A stretch of DNA of 64,000 nt, taken from contig NZ_JAIWPR010000006.1 of the NCBI RefSeq assembly GCF_021191635.1, positions 1 to 64,000 of the forward strand, given 5' to 3'. This document shows, in pieces, positions 37,823-46,380 of this stretch (its first letter is position 1; each line of letters starts with the position of its first letter). This DNA comes from Alterluteimonas quercicellularis (lineage in GTDB: Bacteria > Pseudomonadota > Gammaproteobacteria > Xanthomonadales > Xanthomonadaceae). The notes beneath the pieces were generated by a model, which was given only the letters and a program-made list of their open reading frames with translations, was not told the origin of the DNA and did no database searches. The position numbers were made by a program, and so were the translations under genes.

Positions 37823-38002
37823 TCAGAAGCAGTAGATGCGACCGAGACAGGTGGACTGCGGCGCGGCGCCCTGGTTGTCCAGCGCGGTGCCGTGCGGGCT
37901 GCGCTGCTCCATCTGTCCGATCAGCTGATCGAGCCTGTCGCTCCGATCGGTCCCGCCGGCATGGCGCGGGACGTGTTCCTTGCTTGCCTTGACCTTTTCC
38001 AT
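37823..38002 (-). CDS. RiPP locus 2 precursor A (59 residues)
   Basis: First gene of the minus-strand cluster. It reads MEKVKASKEH, LDQLIGQMEQR, GTALDNQGAAPQSTC and terminal TC-LGRIY-C-F, with a strong AAGGAGG ribosome site before ATG 38002. Like the other two it has exactly two Cys, five residues apart, the first preceded by Thr. Three tandem precursors with 71-77 bp gaps suggest duplication followed by divergence of the x5 segment and the last one or two residues. A promoter candidate lies at 38109-38136. Confidence 0.82.
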   Translation of the reverse strand: MEKVKASKEHVPRHAGGTDRSDRLDQLIGQMEQRSPHGTALDNQGAAPQSTCLGRIYCF

Positions 38003-38108
38003 GATCGCCTCCTTGTTGGGATGGGTGACTCCCGGGGCGGCCCGGCCTGGCCGGACGATCCGGGCGGTACGGCCGCCCCGCCCCGCCGCTTCCGACGGGC
38101 ATTTCCGG

Positions 38109-38136
38109 ATTAGCACGGTCCGTTCCGCGTGTGCAA
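38109..38136 (-). promoter_or_regulatory. Putative promoter of RiPP locus 2
   Basis: Minus strand TTGCAC (38136-38131), 16 bp, GCTAAT (38114-38109). Transcription would begin about 100 nt before the first precursor ATG at 38002. The -35 hexamer is the same as at the toxin-antitoxin promoter. Confidence 0.5.
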
Positions 38137-38422
38137 ATGAACGCGCCGGGCAAAGTGGCGAGCCATGATGCGGGTCACAGGGAATGTGCGATGCAGCCGG
38201 CGACATGGCCGGCGCGCGCGCCAACGAGAGGAACGAGGCGACCGAGGCGCGCTGCAACACCGGGATACAGCCGACGATGCGGACGTCCACGGCACATGGG
38301 GCGCCGACACGACGGCGCTGGATCCCCCGTGCGATCGTCGACCGGTGGTGCGGCACAGGCCGCCTGGGCGCGCCCCGAGGGCGGCCCTCCGCGGGCGCCC
38401 GCCTGGCGCTATGCGGCGGCCG
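38137..38422. other. Intergenic region between nuoN and RiPP locus 2
   Basis: No gene recognised. A GC-rich imperfect hairpin (about 38366-38405) lies just after the nuoN stop and could terminate the nuo operon, but it lacks a U tract. The rest has no repeats or RNA signature that I can support. Confidence 0.45.
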
Positions 38423-39886
38423 TCAGCCCGCGAACGCCTGCTGGCACCAGGCCATCACCGGGCTCCAGAACAGGCCCAGGCCCAGCAGCGCCAGCGCGTT
38501 GACCACGAACACCGCGCGCAGCGGGCCGCCGCGCGGGCGCACCGGCTCGCCGACCGGCTCGTCGAAGTACATGACCTTGATGACGCGCAGGTAGTAGTAG
38601 GCGCCGATCACCGCGCAGACGATGCCCACGATCGCCAGCCACAGCAGGTCGCCCTCGACCGCGGCGCGCAGCACCGCGAGCTTCGCCCAGAAGCCCAGGA
38701 ACGGCGGCACGCCGGCCAGCGAGGCCATCGTCACCATCACCAGGAACGCCATCCACGGGTGGCGGGCGTTCAGGCCCTTGAAGTCCTCGATGCGGTCGGC
38801 CTCGAAGCCGCGCCGCGACAGCATCACGATGGCGCCGAAGGACGCGGCCGACATCAGCGCGTAGCTGATCGCGTAGAACATGGCGGCCGCGAAGCCGTCG
38901 GCGCCGCCGCCCGCGATGCCGAGGAACAGGAAGCCGACGTGCGAGACCGTCGAGTAGGCGAGCATGCGCTTGAGGTTGGTCTGCGCCAGCGCGACCACGT
39001 TGCCGATCACCAGCGACAGCGCCGCCAGCGCCGCGATCAGCAGCTGCCAGTACTCCTGCAGCGGCGCCAGCCCCCCGTCGAACAGGCGGAAGGCCATGCC
39101 GAACGCGGCCAGCTTGGGCGCGGAGCCGATGAAGATGGTGATCGGGGTCGGCGCGCCGTGGTAGGTGTCGGGCAGCCACATGTGGAACGGCGCCGCGCCG
39201 AACTTGAACGCCACGCCGACCACCACGAACACCAGGCCGGTCAGCAGCAGGGTGCGGTCCTCCCCGGCGGCCGCGGCCGCGGCGGCGCGGACGCCGTCGA
39301 GGTCCAGGGTGCCGGTGGCGCCGTAGACCAGCGACATGCCGTACAGCAGCAGGCCCGAGGCCAGCGAGCCCAGCACGAAGTACTTCATGCCGGCCTCGGA
39401 GGCCAGCGGGCTGTCGCGGTCGATGGCCACCAGCGCGTAGGAGCACAGCGCCAGCAGTTCGAGGCCCAGGTAGACCATGGTCAGGTTGCCGGCCGAGACC
39501 AGCAGCATCATGCCCACCGTCGCGAACAGCATCAGCACGGGGATCTCGCCGCGGTACAGGTCGCGCTCGCGCAGGTAGGACCAGCTGTAGGCCATCGCGA
39601 TCGCCGACACCGCGAGCACCGAGAACTTCAGCACGTCGGACACCACGTCGCGCTCGAACAGGCCCTCCATCACCACGCCGTGCCCGCCCACGCCGCCGGC
39701 CACGAGCCCCGCCGCCACCAGCAGGGTCGCGATGGCCAGGGCCTGGGTGAGGATGCGGCGCCGGTCGTCGAGGAACAGGTCCAGCATCAGCAGCGCGAAC
39801 GCGCCAAAGACCACCGCGAGCTCGGGCACGAGCGGCGCGAACTCCGCGAGGGTGCGGACGGGGGGCGTCATGGCGGCGACGGTCAT
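38423..39886 (-). CDS. nuoN: NADH-quinone oxidoreductase subunit N
   Basis: One of three antiporter-like membrane subunits of complex I that pump protons. The 487 residues form about 14 helices, with the conserved charged helix in VFVVVGVAFKFGAAPFHMWLPDTY and GSAPKLAAFGMAFRLF, followed by LKRMLAYSTVSHVGF. It is the last gene of the 14-gene operon, 13 bp after nuoM. ATG 39886 is used; a second in-frame Met follows five codons later. Confidence 0.97.
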   Translation of the reverse strand: MTVAAMTPPVRTLAEFAPLVPELAVVFGAFALLMLDLFLDDRRRILTQALAIATLLVAAGLVAGGVGGHGVVMEGLFERDVVSDVLKFSVLAVSAIAMAYSWSYLRERDLYRGEIPVLMLFATVGMMLLVSAGNLTMVYLGLELLALCSYALVAIDRDSPLASEAGMKYFVLGSLASGLLLYGMSLVYGATGTLDLDGVRAAAAAAAGEDRTLLLTGLVFVVVGVAFKFGAAPFHMWLPDTYHGAPTPITIFIGSAPKLAAFGMAFRLFDGGLAPLQEYWQLLIAALAALSLVIGNVVALAQTNLKRMLAYSTVSHVGFLFLGIAGGGADGFAAAMFYAISYALMSAASFGAIVMLSRRGFEADRIEDFKGLNARHPWMAFLVMVTMASLAGVPPFLGFWAKLAVLRAAVEGDLLWLAIVGIVCAVIGAYYYLRVIKVMYFDEPVGEPVRPRGGPLRAVFVVNALALLGLGLFWSPVMAWCQQAFAG

Positions 39887-39899
39887 CGCGGGCGGTTCC

Positions 39900-41408
39900 T
39901 TAGAGTTTCGTGGCGGTCAGGAGATCCGCCAGCTGCGCGATGGACGGCTCCATCAGATCGGTGAGCGGCTTGGGATACACGCCGATCGCCAGCACGCCGA
40001 TCGCGAACACGCCCAGCACCAGGGCCTCGCGCCGGTTGATGTCCGACAGCGCGGCGACGTGCGCGTTCGCCACCTCGCCGTAGAGCACGCGGCGCACCAG
40101 CCACAGCGTGTACGCGGCGCCGATGATCAGGGTGAGCGCGGCGGTGAACGCGATCAGCGGATGGCTCTGGAACGCGGCCAGGATCACCATGAACTCGCCG
40201 ACGAAGCCCGAGGTGCCCGGCAGGCCGGAGTTGGCCATCGAGAAGAACACCATGAAGGCCGCGAACCACGGCATCACGTTCGCCACGCCGCCGTAGTCCT
40301 TGATCATGCGCGTGTGCATGCGGTCGTAGAGCACGCCGACGCAGGAGAACATCGCGCCGGAGATGAAGCCGTGCGAGATCATCTGCACCATCGCGCCCTG
40401 CAGGCCCAGCCGGGCGGCGTCCTCGTGGCCGGCGCGCATCAGCGAGAACGCGATGAAGGTGCCCAGGGTCACGAAGCCCATGTGCGAGATCGAGGAATAG
40501 GCGATCAGCTTCTTCATGTCCGCCTGCACCAGCGCGACCAGGCCGACGTAGACGATCGCGATCAGGCTCAGCGCGATCACCAGCCAGGCCCATTCGTGGC
40601 CGGCGTCCGGGGTGATCGGCAGGCTGAAGCGCAGGAAGCCGTAGCCGCCGATCTTCAGCATGATCGCCGCCAGCACCACCGAGCCCGCCGTCGGCGCCTC
40701 GACGTGGGCGTCCGGCAGCCAGGTGTGCACCGGGAACATCGGCACCTTGACCGCGAAGGCGATCAGGAAGGCGAAGAACAGCCAGGTCTGCTCGGTGGCC
40801 GACAGCGGCAGCGCGTAGAGGTCGGGCAGCTGCCAGCTGCCGGACTGCAGGTACAGGTAGACCAGCCCGACCAGCATGAACACCGAGCCGAGGAAGGTGT
40901 ACAGGAAGAACTTCATCGCCGCGTAGACGCGCCGCGGGCCGCCCCAGACGCCGATGATGATGAACATCGGGATCAGCATGCCCTCGAAGAACACGTAGAA
41001 CAGCATCGCGTCGACGGCGGCGAACACGCCCACCATCAGGCCTTCCAGGATCATGAAGGCGGCGTAGTACTGGCTGACGCGCTTGTCGATCGAGCCCCAG
41101 GCGCCGATCAGCACCAGCACCGTGGTGATGGTGGTCAGCACGATCAGCGCGACGGAGATGCCGTCCGCGCCGAGGTGGTACTGGATGTCGTAGGCCGGGA
41201 TCCACTCGCGGCGCTCGACGAACTGCAGGCCGGCCTGCGCGAAGTCGAAGCCGCCGAGCAGCGGCAGGCTGACCGCCAGCGCCACCAGCGAGGCGGCCAG
41301 CGCCACCCAGCGCGCGGCCTGCGGTCGCGCGTTGCCGCACAGCAGAGTGAGGACGCCGCCGAGGATCGGCAGCCAGATCAGGAGGCTGAGGAGAGGCCAA
41401 TTCGCCAC
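39900..41408 (-). CDS. nuoM: NADH-quinone oxidoreductase subunit M
   Basis: This proton-pumping antiporter-like subunit has 502 residues with about 14 helices. Key elements are the Glu-containing FFEGMLIPMFIIIGVWGG, the Lys-bearing IAFAVKVPMFPVHTWLPDAHVEAPT and KKLIAYSSISHMGF. Start is GTG 41408 (MANWPLLSLLIWLPILGG after conversion), with only a weak GGAAA upstream, so translation may be coupled to nuoL, whose stop is 22 bp away. Confidence 0.97.
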   Translation of the reverse strand: MANWPLLSLLIWLPILGGVLTLLCGNARPQAARWVALAASLVALAVSLPLLGGFDFAQAGLQFVERREWIPAYDIQYHLGADGISVALIVLTTITTVLVLIGAWGSIDKRVSQYYAAFMILEGLMVGVFAAVDAMLFYVFFEGMLIPMFIIIGVWGGPRRVYAAMKFFLYTFLGSVFMLVGLVYLYLQSGSWQLPDLYALPLSATEQTWLFFAFLIAFAVKVPMFPVHTWLPDAHVEAPTAGSVVLAAIMLKIGGYGFLRFSLPITPDAGHEWAWLVIALSLIAIVYVGLVALVQADMKKLIAYSSISHMGFVTLGTFIAFSLMRAGHEDAARLGLQGAMVQMISHGFISGAMFSCVGVLYDRMHTRMIKDYGGVANVMPWFAAFMVFFSMANSGLPGTSGFVGEFMVILAAFQSHPLIAFTAALTLIIGAAYTLWLVRRVLYGEVANAHVAALSDINRREALVLGVFAIGVLAIGVYPKPLTDLMEPSIAQLADLLTATKL

Positions 41409-41430
41409 GAGTCGTTTTCCGTGAGTTCCG

Positions 41431-43548
41431 TCAGCGCCAGTGGAAGATCAGCACGGCCAGCAGAGCGATCAGGCCGAGGATCATCGCGAACGCATAGTGG
41501 TAGAGATAGCCTGACTGCAGCCTGCGCGAGACGTTGGCGACGAGGTCGACCACGCGTGCGGCGCCGTTGACGAACAGGCCGTCGATCACCTTCTCGTCGT
41601 TGCGCTGCGAGACGCGGCCCAGCAGCAGGCCGCCGCCGGCGAAGCCTTCGATCCACAGGTCGTCGGCCCAGTACTTCTTCTCCAGCACGCGGATCGGCAG
41701 CGCGAACACGCGCGCGGCCTTCGCCGGCAGGTCGGTGCGCCACAGGTACATCAGCGTGGCCAGCGCGAAGCCGGCGAAGGTCAGCCAGAACGCGGGCACC
41801 TTGAAGCCGTGCAGCGCGTAGGCGACCGGGCCGTGCCACAGCTCGCCCTTGAGCGCCAGCACGGTGTCGCGCGCGGCGGCGAGGTCGATGGCGCCGAAGA
41901 AGAACGGCAGGCGCTCGTGGTGGCCGCTCCAGTCGGTGCCGAACAGCATCGGCCCGGCGGTGAGGAAGCCGATCGCGATCGACGGGATCGCCAGCAGGAC
42001 CAGCGGCAGGGTCACCACCCAGGGCGACTCGTGCGGCTCGTGGGCGCCGTGGTGGCCGTGGCCGTCGTCGTGGGCGTGGTGGGCGTCGCCGTCCAGCGGC
42101 TCGGCATGGGTCTCCTGGCCGTGTTCGTCCAGGGCGGCGTGGTCGTGCGACGGCGCCGCGTGGCGGAAGCGCTCCTCGCCGAAGAAGGTCAGATACAGCA
42201 GGCGGAAGCTGTAGAAGCTGGTCACGAAGGCGCCCAGCAGCACCGCCCAGTAGCCGTACTGGCCGATCCAGCCCATGCGCCCGGCGGCGTGGCCGGCGGC
42301 CTCGATGATCGTGTCCTTGGAATAGAAGCCGGACAGGAACGGCGTGCCGATCAGCGCCAGGGTGCCGATCACGCTGGTCCAGAAGGTGACCGGCATGTAC
42401 TTGCGCAGGCCGCCCATCTTGCGCATGTCCTGCTCGTGGTGCATGCCGATGATCACCGAGCCCGCGGCCAGGAACAGCAGCGCCTTGAAGAAGGCGTGGG
42501 TCATCAGGTGGAACACCGCGGCCGAGTACGCCGACACGCCCAGCGCCACGGTCATGTAGCCCAGCTGCGACAGCGTCGAGTAGGCCACCACGCGCTTGAT
42601 GTCGTTCTGCACGATGCCGATCAGGCCGGTGAAGAACGCGGTGGTGGCGCCGATGAACAGGATGAAGGCCAGCGCGGTGTCGCTGAGCTCGAACAGCGGC
42701 GACATGCGCGCGACCATGAAGATGCCGGCGGTCACCATCGTCGCGGCGTGGATCAGCGCCGAGATCGGGGTCGGGCCTTCCATCGAGTCGGGCAGCCAGA
42801 CGTGCAGCGGCACCTGCGCGGACTTGCCCATCGCGCCGATGAACAGGCAGATGCAGATCAGCGTGGCCACCGACCACGGGTGGCCGGCGAAGATCTCGAC
42901 CACCTGGCCGCCGCCGATGCGGTCGGTGGCGTTGGCGAACACCGTGGCGTAGTCGAGCGTGCCGAACCAGTACAGCACGCCGGCGATGCCGAGCAGGAAG
43001 CCGAAGTCGCCGACGCGGTTGACCAGGAACGCCTTCATGTTGGCGAACACCGCGGTCGGCTTCTTGAACCAGAAGCCGATCAGCAGGTACGACACCAGGC
43101 CCACCGCTTCCCAGCCGAAGAACAGCTGCAGGAAGTTGTTGCCCATGACCAGCATGAGCATGGAGAAGGTGAACAGCGAGATGTAGCTGAAGAAGCGCTG
43201 GTAGCCCGGGTCCTCGGCCATGTAGCCGATGGTGTAGACGTGCACCAGCAGCGACACGAAGGTGACGACCACCATCATCATCGCGGTCAGCCGGTCGATC
43301 ATGAAGCCGACGTGCGCGGAATAGCCGCCCACCTCGAAGAAGGTGTAGACGTTCTCGTTGTAGGGCGCGGCGCCCTGCAGCAGCTGCCAGAGCACGTACC
43401 CCGACAGCGCGCAGCTCGCCGCAACGCCCAGGATCGTCGCGCTGTGCGCGCCGGCGCGGCCGACCTGGCGGCCGAACAGTCCGGCCACGATCGAGCCGAG
43501 CAGCGGCGCCAGCACGATGATCAGCAGGTGGGTTGTCGAAATCGCCAT
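41431..43548 (-). CDS. nuoL: NADH-quinone oxidoreductase subunit L
   Basis: The distal antiporter-like subunit of complex I, with a C-terminal lateral helix. The 705 residues include GWEAVGLVSYLLIGFW, GKSAQVPLHVWLPDSMEGPTP and VVAYSTLSQLGYMTVAL, and a long amphipathic C-terminal portion. A His-rich loop of about 40 residues (about 460-503; many HxH, HD and HH pairs) is inserted between late helices. ATG 43548. Upstream, 299 bp of repeats separate it from nuoK, unlike the overlapping genes elsewhere in the operon. Confidence 0.97.
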   Translation of the reverse strand: MAISTTHLLIIVLAPLLGSIVAGLFGRQVGRAGAHSATILGVAASCALSGYVLWQLLQGAAPYNENVYTFFEVGGYSAHVGFMIDRLTAMMMVVVTFVSLLVHVYTIGYMAEDPGYQRFFSYISLFTFSMLMLVMGNNFLQLFFGWEAVGLVSYLLIGFWFKKPTAVFANMKAFLVNRVGDFGFLLGIAGVLYWFGTLDYATVFANATDRIGGGQVVEIFAGHPWSVATLICICLFIGAMGKSAQVPLHVWLPDSMEGPTPISALIHAATMVTAGIFMVARMSPLFELSDTALAFILFIGATTAFFTGLIGIVQNDIKRVVAYSTLSQLGYMTVALGVSAYSAAVFHLMTHAFFKALLFLAAGSVIIGMHHEQDMRKMGGLRKYMPVTFWTSVIGTLALIGTPFLSGFYSKDTIIEAAGHAAGRMGWIGQYGYWAVLLGAFVTSFYSFRLLYLTFFGEERFRHAAPSHDHAALDEHGQETHAEPLDGDAHHAHDDGHGHHGAHEPHESPWVVTLPLVLLAIPSIAIGFLTAGPMLFGTDWSGHHERLPFFFGAIDLAAARDTVLALKGELWHGPVAYALHGFKVPAFWLTFAGFALATLMYLWRTDLPAKAARVFALPIRVLEKKYWADDLWIEGFAGGGLLLGRVSQRNDEKVIDGLFVNGAARVVDLVANVSRRLQSGYLYHYAFAMILGLIALLAVLIFHWR

Positions 43549-43627
43549 GTCTTGTCCGTTGCCCAGGTCGTACCGCCCTTCATCCGTCGGCCCGGCGCAT
43601 CGCTGCAGCCGAGAACCGCTTCCGCCT

Positions 43628-43842
43628 CCATGGCGGTCGTGCCTCGGGCTCCGGGGAGCCCGGCCCGGCCATCCGTGGCCGGGCGTTCGCGAAGCCGCGA
43701 GCCGATGGCTCGCAGGCGCCCGCTATGTCCTCGTTCCCGCACCCGCCATCCATGGCGGTACCGCCTCGGGCTCCGGAAAGCCCGGCCCGGCCATCCGTGG
43801 CCGGGCGTTCGCCAGCGCGCGAGCCGGTGGCTCGCAAGCGCG
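43628..43842. repeat. Two ~92 bp direct repeats between nuoK and nuoL
   Basis: Copies start at 43628 and 43750 (122 bp apart). Each reads CCATGGCGG, then GCCTCGGGCTCCGG, AGCCCGGCCCGGCCATCCGTG and GCCGGGCGTTCGC, and ends in a GCGAGCC-x-TGGCTCGC hairpin. Internal dyads (GGGCTCC/GGAGCCC and CCCGGCCA/TGGCCGGG) predict stable RNA stems inside the nuo transcript. No coding frame is credible in the 299 bp gap. Confidence 0.85.
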
Positions 43843-43847
43843 CTGGC

Positions 43848-44171
43848 TCACCCCTTCAGCGTGTCGATGTCGGCGACGTTGATCGTGCGCCGGTTGCGGA
43901 ACAGGGTGACCAGGATCGCCAGGCCGATCGCCGCTTCCGCCGCGGCCACGGTCAGGATGAAGAACACGAACACCTGCCCGCTCGCGTCGCCGAAATGGCG
44001 CGAGAAGGCGATGAAGTTGATGTTCACCGCCAGCAGCATCAGCTCGATCGACATCAGCAGCACGATGACGTTCTTCCGGTTGAGGAAGATGCCGGCCACG
44101 CTGATGCAGAACAGCACCGCGCCCAGCGCCAGGTAGTGCCCCAGCGCCAATCCCTCTCCGAAGACGCTCAT
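43848..44171 (-). CDS. nuoK: NADH-quinone oxidoreductase subunit K
   Basis: Small three-helix proton-channel subunit. The 107 residues include the functional Glu in [16 protein letters not shown] and the second Glu in [17 protein letters not shown] 44171 overlaps the nuoJ stop (ATGA), indicating coupled translation. The C-terminus ADIDTLKG is typical of the family. Confidence 0.96.
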   Translation of the reverse strand: MSVFGEGLALGHYLALGAVLFCISVAGIFLNRKNVIVLLMSIELMLLAVNINFIAFSRHFGDASGQVFVFFILTVAAAEAAIGLAILVTLFRNRRTINVADIDTLKG

Positions 44172-44812
44172 GCCTTGCCCTCCTCGGCCGGCGGTTCGGC
44201 GGCGTCGCGCCGGGCCGGCGGCTCGGGCTGCATGGGCACGATGCGCACGCGATCTCGTGCCTTCACCGCCGCCTGCCGGCCCGGGTTCTGGTGCTTGCCG
44301 CCCACGCGCACGCGCAGGGTCAGCATCACCGCGGCGACGACCGCCACGGTCAGGATCAGCGCCGCGATCTCGAACGGCAGCAGGTAGTCGGTGAACAGCG
44401 TGCGCGCCACCCAGGCGGTGTTGCTCAGCCCCGCCGCCTCGGCCGGGTCGGCGCCGAACGGCGTGCCGCGCGCGCCGATGCCGATCAGGGTCAGCATCTC
44501 GGCCAGCATCACCGCGGCCACCAGCAGGCCCACCGGCAGGTAGCGCACGTAGCCTTCCCGCAGCGAGGCGACGTCGATGTCGAGCATCATCACCACGAAC
44601 AGGAACAGCACCATCACCGCGCCCACGTAGACCAGGATCAGGGCCACGCCGAGGAACTCGGCGCCGGCCAGGATCCAGGTGCAGGCGACGGTGAAGAAGG
44701 TCAGCACCAGGAACAGCGCGGCGTGCACCGGATTGCGCACGCTGATCACCGCCACCGCGGACATCACGGTGATCGCGGCGAAGACCAGGAAGGCGGGCAG
44801 AATGAAATCCAT
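44168..44812 (-). CDS. nuoJ: NADH-quinone oxidoreductase subunit J
   Basis: Five-helix membrane subunit of 214 residues with the conserved [47 protein letters not shown] stretch lying near residues 30-80 (the third-helix pi-bulge region). A cytoplasmic or periplasmic tail rich in Pro, Arg and Glu (about 165-214) is longer than in E. coli. ATG 44812; the gap to nuoI is 3 bp. Confidence 0.96.
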   Translation of the reverse strand: MDFILPAFLVFAAITVMSAVAVISVRNPVHAALFLVLTFFTVACTWILAGAEFLGVALILVYVGAVMVLFLFVVMMLDIDVASLREGYVRYLPVGLLVAAVMLAEMLTLIGIGARGTPFGADPAEAAGLSNTAWVARTLFTDYLLPFEIAALILTVAVVAAVMLTLRVRVGGKHQNPGRQAAVKARDRVRIVPMQPEPPARRDAAEPPAEEGKA

Positions 44813-44815
44813 GGC

Positions 44816-45304
44816 TTACCTGTAGGCGGCGTCGGCGGCGCGGCGTTGCGCGATCTCCGCCTCGAGACGGTCGCCCAGCGCCAGCAGCTGCGGCTTGGTC
44901 ACGACGTTCTCGCCGCGGTTCTCGAAGTGGTACTCGTGGATGTGCGTCTCGACGATCGAGTCGACCGGGCAGGATTCCTCGCAGAACCCGCAGTAGATGC
45001 ACTTGAACAGGTCGATGTCGTAGCGCGTGGTGCGGCGGGTGCCGTCCTCGCGCTGGGTCGAGTCGATGGTGATCGCCAGCGCCGGGCACACCGCCTCGCA
45101 CAGCTTGCAGGCGATGCAGCGCTCCTCGCCGTTGGGGTAGCGGCGCAGCGCGTGCAGCCCGCGGAAGCGCGGCGACTGCGGCACCTTCTCCATCGGGTAC
45201 ATCAGCGTGTACTTGTCGCGCCACAGGTACTTGAAGGTCAGCCACAGGCCGCCCAGGAGCTCCCACAGCAGCAGGCTGCGGAACCAGTTGACGATTCGGT
45301 TCAT
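44816..45304 (-). CDS. nuoI: NADH-quinone oxidoreductase subunit I
   Basis: Carries iron-sulfur clusters N6a and N6b through two ferredoxin motifs, [12 protein letters not shown] (about 63-74) and [12 protein letters not shown] (about 102-113), passing electrons toward NuoB. The 162-residue protein starts [17 protein letters not shown], with a membrane-associated N-terminal helix. The start codon overlaps the nuoH stop (ATGA at 45304-45301). Confidence 0.97.
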   Translation of the reverse strand: MNRIVNWFRSLLLWELLGGLWLTFKYLWRDKYTLMYPMEKVPQSPRFRGLHALRRYPNGEERCIACKLCEAVCPALAITIDSTQREDGTRRTTRYDIDLFKCIYCGFCEESCPVDSIVETHIHEYHFENRGENVVTKPQLLALGDRLEAEIAQRRAADAAYR

Positions 45305-46380
45305 CGCTGCACGCCCTCCAGCACGCCGAAGTAGGCCATCAGCGCGGTGACCACGATCCAACCGATGCTGATCGGGATGAAGACCTTCCAGCCCAGGCGC
45401 ATGATCTGGTCGTAGCGGTAGCGCGGGAACGAGGCGCGGAACCAGACGAAGCAGCTGGCGAAGAAGAACACCTTGGCGAACAGCCACCACCAGCCGTCGA
45501 CGGACAGGAACGGGATGCCCCAGCCGTGGAACGGCGACAGCCAGCCGCCCATGAAGAACAGCGCGGTGAGGAAGCTCACCAGGATCATGTTGGCGTACTC
45601 GGCCAGGAAGAACAGCGCGAACGCCGAACCCGAGTACTCGACCATGTGGCCGGCCACGATCTCCGACTCGCCCTCGACCACGTCGAACGGCGCGCGGTTG
45701 GTCTCCGCCACGCCGGAGACGAAGTAGATCACGAACAGCGGCAGCAGCGGCAGCCAGAACCAGCTCAGGAAGCCGCCGTTGCCGGCCTGCGCCATGACGA
45801 TGTCGGTCAGGTTCAGGCTGCCGGCGGCGATCAGCACGCCGACCAGCGAGAAGCCCATCGCGATCTCGTAGCTGACCACCTGCGCGGCCGAGCGCATGGC
45901 GCCCAGGAACGCGTACTTCGAGTTCGAGGCCCAACCGGCCAGGATGATGCCGTACACGCCCAGCGAGGTCATCGCCAGCAGGTACAGCAGGCCGGCGTTG
46001 GCGTTGGACAGCACCAGCTGCGCGTCGAACGGCACCACCGCCCACGCCGCGAACGCCGGGGCCAGGGTGATCAGCGGCGCCAGCACGTACAGCGCGCGCT
46101 GTGCGTTGGTGGGCTGGATGACTTCCTTGAACAGCAGCTTGAAGACGTCGGCGAAGGCCTGGAACACGCCCATGCCGACGTACATCGGCCCGTGGCGCAC
46201 GTGCATCCAGCCGATCAGCTTGCGCTCCCACACCACGTAGAAGGCGACCGCGATGATCACCGGCATGGCGATGGCCAGCACCTTGAGCACGATCCACACG
46301 ACGACGCCGATCGCGCCGAGCGAGAACAGCGCCTCGCGCATCGGCCCGACCACCTGTTCGAGCAATTCGGCCGTCGTCAT
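45301..46380 (-). CDS. nuoH: NADH-quinone oxidoreductase subunit H
   Basis: Membrane subunit forming the quinone-access chamber together with NuoB and NuoD. The 359 residues include [44 protein letters not shown] (Glu-rich quinone channel) and [20 protein letters not shown] 46380 overlaps the nuoG stop by 4 bp. Confidence 0.97.
   Translation of the reverse strand: MTTAELLEQVVGPMREALFSLGAIGVVVWIVLKVLAIAMPVIIAVAFYVVWERKLIGWMHVRHGPMYVGMGVFQAFADVFKLLFKEVIQPTNAQRALYVLAPLITLAPAFAAWAVVPFDAQLVLSNANAGLLYLLAMTSLGVYGIILAGWASNSKYAFLGAMRSAAQVVSYEIAMGFSLVGVLIAAGSLNLTDIVMAQAGNGGFLSWFWLPLLPLFVIYFVSGVAETNRAPFDVVEGESEIVAGHMVEYSGSAFALFFLAEYANMILVSFLTALFFMGGWLSPFHGWGIPFLSVDGWWWLFAKVFFFASCFVWFRASFPRYRYDQIMRLGWKVFIPISIGWIVVTALMAYFGVLEGVQR

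Noticed and set aside
38003-38356. N-terminal extension of precursor A to 38356
   Set aside because: The added residues are not shared with the other two precursors, and a strong AAGGAGG precedes ATG 38002.
38366-38405. Hairpin after nuoN as a rho-independent terminator
   Set aside because: The dyad is imperfect and no U tract follows on the minus strand, so it is mentioned only in the gap entry.
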